Below, piece by piece: positions 36,849 through 47,270 of a stretch of DNA of 64,000 nt. The notes beneath the pieces were generated by a model. That model was given only the letters and a program-made list of their open reading frames with translations, was not told the DNA's origin and did no database searches. Each line of letters starts with the position of its first letter. Position 1 is the stretch's first letter. This DNA is from Ephydatia muelleri (lineage: Eukaryota > Porifera > Demospongiae > Spongillida > Spongillidae). The position numbers were made by a program, and so were the translations under genes. Location: contig JABACO010000006.1 in assembly GCA_013339895.1 (NCBI GenBank), forward strand, positions 305,168 to 369,167, given 5' to 3'.

Positions 36849-38655
36849 TTAAAGACATGAAGGTTGAAAATGACTGATATGCAAATTGCAATTGGGAGGT
36901 ATACATCAGCACACAAACGCTGGGTGGATCGCTATCTCACTTTTAAAACTGTCACTTACTGAATTGATATATGAGAACACAATTTTTTCATAACTACTAA
37001 GATTATGGCCGGTCGATCTAACCGCTGGAATGTGAGGCTGGTGTAACTTTGTGCCCAACTTTAGGGGGTTAGTCAGGGATTATACTATGATGCAAGAGAT
37101 GGGTGGATGTGTTTATCCTGCAAAATGCGCTGGTCTATCTGTCTATGAGAGAGAAGCAGTTTTTTTTTTGCCAGGTCCCAGCTTACTCTAGATTTACAAT
37201 CTGCTCATCTCAGTGCAGAGTGTGCCAGAAGTTTTTGAGTGGCTCGGACAGAGCCCCAGGCCCTGATGGGGGAGCTTACATATTCGTCTATTCTCAAAGG
37301 ATGATCCGAATACGCGTCGTCGCACCGCTCGCCAGGCTACAACCCGGCCCAGAGGCCATGTGTCTAACCTACATATGCATGTAGTTGTTTGTGCAGCTGT
37401 TTACAATACACAACCCACTTCAAATCACCGACCTGTCTGTGAACACCAATGGAATGCATTTGCATTTGTTACAATATTTATAAACATGAAGGATGTTGAT
37501 TCTTTTCTTGCAAGCGATATTTATGCAGCCCAATTAGTAATACAGTACAGAGCAAGCTCAATAGTTTTCGATATGGGACTACCCTACCGCTGGTTAGTAG
37601 CTTGTATACTACTAAGCATATAGCGACGACCGTAAGAGCTTATTCCCACTGGAGTACCTGCAGCAGCCTGTACGAGGACATATCCCGTGGGCCATAACGG
37701 CACGTCTCAGACGCTTCAGTCAAGTCCCTTTGTATTGGACATCTCTCAGTTCAACAACCAGCTAGGCAACCTCTACTATACTCCTGGATACAGCTACAAA
37801 GGTAAGTATAGTATTAGTCAATGCCGACGCGGGGCCGAATTAATATTAACAATGCGCGAATGCATGGTAATTGCATGCTGGTCAATGTCGTGCAAAATGA
37901 TTTCAAACTGCCGGTGAAGTCGGCAGCCCCATGCACGTATTTTTATATATCAGCAATCATTACAGTATATAATAGGGCCTATATATGTGCAGTACTGAAT
38001 ACAATATATGCTGCTTACTATAAGCGTCCTTATTTATGTCCACTGTGGTGATTATCTTATGCATGCAGACTACGTACTGAGGCGCCAATACTGAATGCTA
38101 GCGACAAAAACGGGCGTTAAACCATAATTGCCGCTTCATCGCTAGCGCTACGTGAAGGTTGTGCCGTATTTAATATAAAATCGAAAAAAAAAAACGTGAG
38201 TCCGTGCAAGAATCGGAGTTTATAATTTTTATTGTTATCCATAGCTTTAGAATTTACATATACGCCATGTGCTTTCCAGACCGCAATCCGCAGTCCAAAT
38301 CCGCACTGGCTAAAAAGCGCTCAGTGCTGATAACTGGAGAGACAGTAATGAACTGCTTTCAGGATGCATGCATGCGAAATGAACTCTAGACTAAGAGAAT
38401 CCAGAAACAGCAATAGGCTTTATACAACTTATACATCAACTGTAAATAAACTTGCATAACTTTCGTTACTGCATTACAATTTACAAAACGACATGGTATG
38501 ATGTGGGTTGTCTATTGTAAACAGCTGCATTACAAACAACTATATGTAATTTAACCCCCGAGAGCCCGGCAAATCATGCACGATGATAGCAACGCATACA
38601 TAGCTAGCCACCTAGTTTCGTACCCAGACCCAGTGGCGGCCTGGCTACTTTATGG

Positions 38656-38690
<35 letters not shown>
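36849..38690. repeat. Second copy of the 1,844-bp tandem duplication
   Basis: Base-for-base repeat of 35,005-36,848, ending in the G-run 38,657-38,690. The junctions coincide with poly-G tracts, where assembly errors are common, so either a very recent duplication or an assembly stutter is possible. Confidence 0.92.
37573..37801 (+). pseudogene. Reeler exon 1, receptor copy 3 (second tandem unit)
   Basis: Identical duplicate of 35,729-35,957 with the same stop and frameshift. It is the nearer candidate first exon for copy 3, whose exon 2 remnant lies at 39,908. Confidence 0.75.
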
Positions 38691-38694
<4 letters not shown>

Positions 38695-38795
38695 TACGAG
38701 AACGGCGCGCCCCCCCCCCCCCCCCCCCCCCCCCCCCCCAGACCCAAACGTACGTAAGCTTCCTTATTATGCTTACGTATGTTTGGGTCTGAGTA
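38657..38795. repeat. Facing poly-G and poly-C tracts followed by a hairpin
   Basis: A G-run (38,657-38,690) and a C-run (38,710-38,739) flank 19 bases containing GGCGCGC. Directly after, 'AGACCCAAACGTACGTAAGC' pairs with 'GCTTACGTATGTTTGGGTCT', forming a second hairpin up to about 38,792. Confidence 0.85.
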
Positions 38796-38834
38796 CGAGA
38801 CTTTTAATGACTTCTGCTTCGAAGTTAAATAAGT

Positions 38835-39540
38835 ATATGGGACAGTGTCCAGCAAAATCGGGCTTGTGGGGTTATAATTTTATCACTATAAAAATTGCAT
38901 ATTGCACTAAACAACACATCTTTGCAACCGTACAACCTTTTCCATTCAGGTTTCGTACACTTGTTTCCACATCATCACTCTGTGTGGAAATCGATTTTGG
39001 TGCTCTAATTATTTTCCATGGCGTCAGTGCAAAGATCGCTAACACAACAGGTTACAATTCCTCATTTCTCCACGTACGAGTGTTGAAAACGCGTCAAATT
39101 CGGGTTGTACATAGAGGAGTCCTGTAGCTATATTGGTTTGCTGTGTTCGTTAATTTTCATATCATCCGTTACGGAGGTACAGTTGAATGAACCACGGGCA
39201 CGTTTTCTCGCTTGATTCGCGCCAATGATTTTGGCAAATCGCGTCCCGCTCAGTGTATGGGGAGGCGGTGATTATATCATTGACGCGAATCAAGCGGGAA
39301 AACGTGCATGTAGTTTGCTCAACTGTATCTCCCTAACGGATGATACAGAAACTAACGAACAGGACAAATCAATAGCCACAGGACACCTCTATGCACATTC
39401 CGAATTTGACGCGTTTTCAACATTTGAAAAGGAAAGGTTGCACCGTTGCGAAGATGTGTTGTTTAGTATAACGTGCAATTTTTATAGTGATAAAATTATA
39501 ACCCCACAAGCCCGATTTTGCTGGACACTGTGGTTCCATA
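38835..39540. mobile_element. Foldback-type DNA element of about 700 bp
   Basis: The outer arms are inverted repeats: 'ACAGTGTCCAGCAAAATCGG' near 38,841 pairs with 'CCGATTTTGCTGGACACTGT' near 39,512. The match runs inward through 'CTTGTGGGGTTATAATTTTA' and 'AACAACACATCTTTGCAACC'. The inner part is also complementary ('CACGTTTTCTCGCTTGATTC' against 'AATCAAGCGGGAAAACGTGC'). No protein is encoded. The insertion lies between Reeler exons 1 and 2 of copy 3, and the 5' half of exon 2 is missing next to it. A related half-element is at 14,640-15,090. Confidence 0.8.
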
Positions 39541-39907
39541 TGTATTTACTTGCACAGCTATAGCTACATGCAATTGCTGCAAATTACGAAGTGCGACGCG
39601 TAACACATTACACTGTAGCTCATATTTGCGCTGTACCACTTTCAGTTTCACTGATCTCAATCCGCTTTACCGTTGGTGCGGTTACTTTGTCGTCGGTACT
39701 CATGGAAGTTCTTTGGTTTTAACCTGTGGTATATGCTACAAGCCTACATGCACCAGACCTCTTCCTGTAACTTTTAGACTCCATTTTAGCGCGCCAATAT
39801 TCAGTTGGAATCGTTACGAATGACGATTATCGACCGCGCACTTGCACGGTTAATTAGTTAATGAAAATCAAATGATATCTTTATAACCATTATTAAATCA
39901 GACGACA

Positions 39908-42900
39908 GAAGCTCTGTCAGTGGTACCTCACTAGGGATGTTCTCAGTGGGTAATAATGGATCACAGCAGCTCAGCCAGTGCTCCCCTCCAGAGGTAATAA
40001 CCATATACATACACTCCATTCGAATTACAATAATTAATCACATAGAATATTACTATAATATGATTAAAATTAATATTATTATTGAATTTTAGCATAGTAA
40101 TAATAATAATAATACATTTTACATATACACACATACATACGTAAAATGCACAACTAACTACACCACACATCTAAATCTACAATGCACTTCTACTATTATT
40201 ATTATATGCTATGATTAAAATTAATAAGTATACAGCACCTTAATAAATGTATAAAGTGAGGTAGTCCAGCTTTGTTTTAAAAGATTAAATGATAAGCTCA
40301 GTTGGAGTTATGAACTTTTGTGCACATATAGAGTGCAGTCTCACATGCCAACAACAGTCTGAAGAACAATGTTTCCTTAACATGGACTGCTCCAACTGCA
40401 GGGAGTGGGCCTATAGTCTTCCTGTGAGTATGATATGTGTGTGGTGAGAATGGTGTGTGTGTGGCATGAGAAGGCTTTTATGGTGAGAAAGGTATGCTGA
40501 CATATACAAAATAATAATGTGCATTAGGATCTTAACCTTGCAGTACAGGATTCCTCTCATTGAGATCACCAAGTGAATGTTCTCACCCATGCAGCTATGC
40601 AGTGGTGGTTCAGTACTCTGAGGGGGTCAGTATTTTCTATGCCACCCTAAACACCACTGTCATACCAGAAGGTAAAGAGTTGACTGCCAAGGTATGCCAT
40701 AACTGGCTGTCTCCCTCCTAGGATGTGCTAATCCTCTGTACTTAAATGGAAGTACCTGTGTAACCTCCTGCCCTCCTTACTACTATGGAAACTACACATC
40801 TAGATTGTGCATTCCAGGTGAGTGTTAACATAAGCACATTCAAAGTGATGTTGTTAACTCTGACTTCTCCACATTCCACATCACACAGTACCCAATGGTT
40901 ACACAAACATCTTCAATGCCACCTTCTATGAGCTAACATTTCTGAATACTACTCCAGTTGGGACCATATTATTTGGTTTTACTATTTATGTTAATCCAGC
41001 AGTAGTGACATCAGGGTCAAGTGTAATACTTACTATCACTGGCAATATTGGTCCTGGAACTTTTGCATCTGACTACTTTGCATTTCTCTCTGCTCATAAC
41101 TATGTCTATCTTCATCCTATTAATAGTCCAAGTGACTATGTTGTAACAGATCAGGTTTATTACAAGGCTCAAACAATCATACCAACATTCATTTTCAATC
41201 TCCAAAGCCTTGTACCTCCATATCAGCTTGTGGGTGCTAATAATGTTGGTGTTACAATCATTGGTGAGTGATCCTAATTTCATTTTTAGTATAGTGAATG
41301 ACAATGTTCCATCTATCCAGATATAAGCCAAGCTAATCCGGAACATGTGTGTACATTGACAACTCCATTACAACATGTACATGTGCACCAGGCTTCAATG
41401 GAGCAAACTGCTCCAATGACCTCAACTACTGTACCCCAACCACCTGTCTAAATGCAGGCACGTGTTATGATGGATATGGTACTTACACCAATTGTACATG
41501 TGCACCAGGCTTCAGTGGAACAAGCTGCTCCAATGACATCAACTACTGTACCCCAACCACCTGTCTAATTGGAGGCACCTGTGTTGAAGGTTATGGCACC
41601 TCAACCTCATGTGTGTGTGCACCAGGGATTGGATGTATGATTTCAGGTGAGAAAAAGGGAATGATTATAATAGAATGCAAAAGTGGCAAATCCCACCCCA
41701 AAATACTTCTTTGAGGATAGATAATTATGTATTGTAATATTATAAAACACAGAACATACATACCTAATCTAAACAGAGGCAAAGTGTCTAGATAACGTAG
41801 CAGTGATATTTGCTGTAACTAGGTTAAGATTTAGCCTGCCATAAAGGCTATTGAGGACAGCTGCCTTTGCCTTGTTGGAACTGGTTGCTAGGCAAGAGGC
41901 CAGATGCGACAATGACTCCATGGCTTCAGCACCCCAAGCACCATAAGCTTCAATAAGCATGGGGACACAGACCCACCCAAGCTCCCTGCACTTTCCATCA
42001 TTTGCCTCATGCTTCCTCAGCTCAGTAGCTCTTGCGGCTGCACCAGCTGTGACTCCCACTTCCAACAAAATATTTAAATAGAGTGGTGAGGTCACAGATA
42101 GGTCAACGGTCCGCTGGCTTGCCCACAGACCAGTTGGGTACTAGCATGTCAGCTGGGCAGGAGTGGCAATGGTCAAGGGTGAGGTTGCTTCCTGCTTCCA
42201 CCTTAACACTCAAGTGGCAGGAGACAGCGTCAACCCCCGCTTACAGGTGAGAGCGTGATGGCCAAGGGGGTCAAGCGCACTCCCTGGATGTCAAGGCCCA
42301 GTCACCACTTGATGGCTACCTGAAATTCAGACGGCTCCAGATGGAGGCCAATTAAGCCCCTCAGAGGGTATAACTGAGATCCATGGGGCAGCATGTGGGG
42401 AAGAGACTGAAAGCATGCGAGCTCTATCTCTATTGGGGAGGAGTTCTCTAAGAGCAGATTGAAATGGTGGTTGCCCACACTTTTGTGCATCTTTTGGTGG
42501 AAGGGTGATGTCAACACATCCTCTACACAGACTGCATCAGAAGTTAGAACAAGGGAGTTGAATGCCTCTACTCAAGATGTTGTTGAGAGGACGTGCTAAA
42601 GCCAGATGAGCTATGGGATGAAATGTATGCTGCCGGTGAGTGATGAGAAATAGAACGTAAACCAAGGCCACCTACTACTCAGACTGTGGCCAGGCCTGAT
42701 CAGATGTATCAACTTCAGTGCAACATGTTTTATAATTGTTATTATAATTATGACACATTATCAGAGCTACTGAAAATTTACAAAGTGCTTCCCCTGATAT
42801 AGGACTACAGACTCCTTACAAATTGATTTTCGAGTGATTTCTGTTCTTGCTGTGTATATACATAATATGGTCATTTTTATGGCATATTACACATTCGTAT

Positions 42901-45515
42901 TGTGTTTTTTCTTATACCAGTTGTACATGGATAGACTACTGTAAGTGTAACTGTTGAATATATTCTCTTATACATAGAAAGCTGTCCTCATCTCATGAGC
43001 ACTGGTACCAAAACATTTGACTGGCCACTGTTTATTCACCGTCTCCATGTATTCAACGTCGCTGTGGAGGCTCCTATCCTACAGGCGGGGTATGGGGACC
43101 CATTGAAAAAATATGTATTCCACGCATTAATGGGAGTATTTCACGTGTTGTCAGCGAATTGGAAGATCTCATTAATGATACCATCAATAACCCCGAGGTT
43201 TGTGCTCGTATGTCAAGCAATATTTACCAAATTACATTATCGCCTGTATTGCAACACACAGATTGCTACTATCCTTTTGCTAAATATAGATGCATTGCTA
43301 GAAACTGATCCAGATGTGATGTATGAAGCACAAGTACCTACAAGGTAAGTGAAAGTTTATTGTATAGCTGATACACTATAGTACGAAACAATAAGTGCAC
43401 TTACATGTAGGTACAAGATCTACAGAATGGCCATAGCATTACATGTAGGTATCACTAATGAAAGGCTCAGCCTCAAATAGAGTTCAAAGGTGGCTTGAGG
43501 ATTTTGTCTATGAATGGATTGTACGAGGCCTTGATTTCAAACAAGAGAAACTGCTACATGGACCCTTAGTACAAATGCATGCTTTTTAACTTCAACACAC
43601 ATAATACATTAATTAATCCTTTCTTCATAGGATCATCAATATTCTAAAATTCTACTCAAACAATGCCATTATTAATGAAACTGCAGTGTTTGAAGGAAAA
43701 TCATTTGCCATTCAACTGGAAAATGTCAACATATCAAACAGCTGTTTTACTGGAAAAGGTTTCTATGTCAACCTGGGTTCTGTTGATATGGCCAGAGAAG
43801 GCAACCAAACCATAGCTATTAGTTCAAATGATGCAGGGAACACAACAGCCTCTGCACAAGTTCTGCCGTCATATCCTAATGTGTGTGGCAATGCTGGGCC
43901 ATCCATATATAGGCTGTCCTTCTACACATTTCTTCAGGACACACTGTTTAGATCTCCTGAACAAGAACAAAAAGGCTTCAGACTTGGGTCTATCATAGTC
44001 AGTGTTGGGGGTAGTGCCTTAAGCCTAGCCAGTCAGCTTCAGTTTTCGTTTCAGCTTGCTAGGGTAAATGAATTTTTAAAATGTGTGAAACGTTGGGTGA
44101 GCTGGTTGTTTATTATAGGAAGCTGCAAATGCATCTAAAATTGAAGCTGTACAGTGGACCAGTGGCCCCTATCAAGATGGCATGTGGACAACAGAGGGCT
44201 GCAATATAGTGCATGAAGAGAACAACATAATCACAACACAAACTAAATTAGGAGGTGGTAAGGTTGACTCTAGCAGTACGAGTACACCTTACCAAGGTAA
44301 CTTTGGACTGCTCTTGGTGAGTGACTTCATTTTAACCTGGTGAAACTGAATGCATTTGACAGTGATAATGTGTGCACCCACACAGGATCTAAACCCTGGA
44401 AGTTTGAGCTGCCCTGCTGCAAACATACTAACATATATCGGGACTGTGGCCTCCCTCCTCTCATTACTGCTGTTCATTATAACCTACACATGTTCAAAGT
44501 GAGGCCTCACGTGCACAGTTTGCTGCATCATTGTGTGCCAATACCTGAAGTCTAACTTTAATAGCACTTTCTCTCCGTGCGTATGTGATATGCAGGCCTT
44601 TGCGTTCTTCTGATCATTGCCAAGTGCTGATCAACATGTCCTGTGCACTGCTGTGCCTGTATGTGGTCTTTGTGATGTCTGCCAATGCAACACCTGTTCC
44701 TGCATTATGTGGAACCAGTGCAGCCTTGGTCCACTACTTCATGTTGATGTATTTCATGTGGACTGCAGCTGAAGCTGTGTTTCTGTACATCAAGCTTGTG
44801 AGAATTTTGGGCAAAAAGATAAGACGGTTCACTTTAAAGGCAGTACTAGTGGCCTGGCGTAAGTACATGCATAATTCTGTGTTATGTGACAATATGAATG
44901 TACTCCTCCTTCAGTTGTACCCTTTGGAGTTGTGATCATTTCAGCTGGAGCAGGTCACAGATATTATATTAATGGAAACTAGTAAGCTAACTAGAAAAAG
45001 CGATGCTTATAGAATTTATACATGCATAATTTAATGGAAACTGACTATTAAGCAAAAAATAACATAACTGTGGTAACTATTTATGCTTCTGTTTTCAGCT
45101 GTCGTGCTAATGGCTATCCTTTCTACCTTGGATTTATCTTGCCCTTCCTGGCCATCTACTTATTCAACTGGATTGTGTTCATTGTCATAATGGTGTCCCT
45201 CGTCAGACATGCGAAAGTAGTACCTCCACTCTACGTGACGTTTTGCCAACAACAGCGCAAACTGAGACTACATATAAGCCTGAAAAATCACTCGCAACAG
45301 AGAACAACTTCAATGAAGTACCGCATGATAACCACATTCCTCACAGCACCTTTTTAGCTGCAGTGGGGAAGAAGGAAGTAGTCTCGAAGGGTGATGATGC
45401 ACTCTGTCTCGGAGAAATGAAAATGATTGAGAATTATTGCGATTCGGCCAAAGAGAGCACAATTACTGCTGACTGCGTGTCATTCAAGGAATTGAAGACT
45501 ACACCAGCCTATTGA
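39908..45515 (+). pseudogene. Reeler/EGF/GAIN adhesion GPCR, copy 3 (degenerate, TM6-TM7 deleted)
   Basis: Exons: 39,908-39,993 (3' half of Reeler exon 2), 40,339-40,423, 40,595-40,671, 40,722-40,817, 40,889-41,263, 41,321-41,646 (only three EGF units), 42,978-43,197 (HRM-like), 43,262-43,344, 43,631-44,063 (GAIN), 44,119-44,316 (GPS-like), 44,386-44,498 (TM1), 44,596-44,858 (TM2-3), 44,915-44,981 (TM4), and 45,099 onward (TM5). There are four separate lesions. Thirteen nt are lost in the first EGF (about 41,340), and about 17 nt are lost in HRM after 'TFDWP' (about 43,025). Reeler exon 2 is truncated. About 300 nt deleted at 45,219 removes TM6 and TM7 and joins TM5 out of frame to the tail. 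GAIN and TM1-TM4 remain in frame. The tail sequence continues in another frame to 45,515. Confidence 0.78.
41769..42540 (-). pseudogene. Antisense retroelement remnant in the EGF-HRM intron of copy 3
   Basis: Paralogue of the remnants at 9,960-10,830 and 28,240-28,880, at the same intron position. It shows 'AGAAARATELRKHEANDGKC' and 'LYGRLNLNLVTANITATLSR'. Some 60 nt present in copy 1 ('DTLVEACRR' region) is missing here. Confidence 0.62.
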
Positions 45516-45909
45516 TTAAGGCTGCTCTATATGTAGTAATAAGACTAGATTAGTAAGAACCTGACTTTAAAAGTATACGTAGGGACTGAAGATTTTATTT
45601 GAACACTATGAGTAACCAGTAAGGCAGTAACACTGATACATTATATACCATGCATGTAGTTTATGTGTTATCTAATAAATATGATGTTTGGACTGCCACA
45701 AAGAGCACAAATAATACTGAATCTGATTTGATTATGATCCAGTAGAACAATAGGTATACATTTATGACCAACTTCTCATACTGAAGAAATTTTGCATTGA
45801 AGTGATTGAAATTCATAGTCCATCACACTACTAGTTTATGGTACACAAGAGGGCTCACTCAGGACAGTTTCACATGCCCCAAAAAGGCATGCATTTGTAG
45901 TAAGGATAA

Positions 45910-46240
45910 TAGGTGAAGTCTTATGGAGCAGCCACCTTTGAACACCATTCATTCATTGATGAGAACTAATGCTAAGGTAATCATTTTGGATGTCAACGAG
46001 CACCAAATGGCCATCAAGTGGTGGCTGGGCCTAGAAACCTCACCTGGCTCACCTCTTGCGCATTGGGACCATAACACCCTTTGGATCCCCTGGACATGAC
46101 ATGCATTAATAAAAAACAAGAAGGTGATGTGTATCCAGGCATAACAAGCTGGACGATGTATTGCTTCAAACCTGGCATTGTACCTGCATCAGTGCCAAGG
46201 CAGGAGCTGGCAGTGGACTTGGACTGATAGAGGCCATGGC
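45910..46240 (+). pseudogene. Sense-strand retroelement fragment downstream of copy 3
   Basis: Matches 24,158-24,475, including 'AAATGGCCATCAAGTGGTGG' and the later 'GGCATTGTACCTGCATCAGT', with small indels. It sits between the copy 3 tail and the copy 4 first exon, the same relative place as in the other array units. Confidence 0.55.
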
Positions 46241-46390
46241 CGTATACCAGCCGGAACGGACCCTGGCTGATTGAATGCATTTGCATTTTTTACAAAAATG
46301 CTCAGCAGGATGTTGTTTCTTTTCTTGCAAGCGATATTTATACATGCAGCCCAATTAGTAATATACAGGGCAAGCTTAATAGTTATCGAT

Positions 46391-46616
46391 ATGGTACTAC
46401 CCTACCGCTGGCTAGCAGCTTGCATACTACTAAGCATAGCAACGACCGTAAGAGCTTATTCCACTGGAGTACCTGCAGCAGCCTGTACGAGGATATATCC
46501 CGAGGGTCATAACGGCACGTCTCAGAATCTTCAGTCAAGTCCCTATGTGTTGGACATCTCTCAGTTCTACAATCAGCTAGGCAACCTCTACTATACCCCT
46601 GGATACAGCTACAAAG
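46391..46616 (+). pseudogene. Orphan Reeler exon 1, receptor copy 4
   Basis: Intact first exon: signal peptide 'MVLPYRWLAACILLSIATT', Reeler start 'STGVPAAACTRIYPEGHNG', 'SSPYVLDISQFYNQ', then a GTAAGTATAG donor at 46,617. Intron 1 homology continues to about 46,906 ('GACAAAAACGGGCGTTAG') and then stops at a hairpin element. No downstream Reeler, EGF or TM exon follows before the next gene, so this is the truncated end of the array. Confidence 0.75.
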
Positions 46617-46914
46617 GTAAGTATAGTATATTAGTCAATGCCGAACAATGCGCGATTGATTTGCTCAGTAATTGCATGCTGGTCAATGTCATGCAAAGTG
46701 ATTTCAAACTGCCGGATTGCTGCAGTCGGTAGCCGCACGTATGATAGCAGTAATAATATACATTCAGTATTATAATAAAATAGGGCCTATATATGTGCAG
46801 TACTGAATTTAATCAGAATTATACGCAGCTTACTATAAGCGTCCTTATTTCTGTCCACTGCATGCAGACTACTTGTACAAACGCTGGCGACAAAAACGGG
46901 CGTTAGATGTATTC

Positions 46915-47050
46915 CATGTGTATGTATATGCATACATGTATATGCAGCTGTTAATTCGTGTACACTTCATTAGCATTGTGATAGAAGTGGTTTGCAACTA
47001 GAGGTATTGGAGTGTACACGAATAAACAGCTGCATATACATGTATGTACA
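46915..47050. repeat. Hairpin repeat at the array border
   Basis: 'TACATGTATATGCAGCTG' plus 'CGTGTACACT' at 46,934-46,966 is the inverse of 'AGTGTACACG' plus 'CAGCTGCATATACATGTA' at 47,012-47,045, with a loop of about 46 nt. It is probably a small MITE. It marks the abrupt end of copy 4 intron homology. I see nothing coding from 47,050 to 47,270. Confidence 0.7.
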
Positions 47051-47270
47051 AGATACATGTATACTTGCTTCTTCAGCTGCACGCTTTCATGGAGATGTGT
47101 GATATTTTGTGGCAGGCTGTAACCACAAATGCATTAATGGAAAATTACATGTATCACAATTCACTGAAAGTGCACAATTACATTTGAAAATTCAACAAAG
47201 TACTCAGTATACAACTTTACAGCAAGAGGACAGAAAAAGTTTCTAGTACTAATTTTATGTACAGTCCACA

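Noticed and set aside
38576..39127. 183-codon Gly/Pro-rich ORF
   Set aside because: It is driven by the poly-G and poly-C tracts and continues through one arm of the foldback element.
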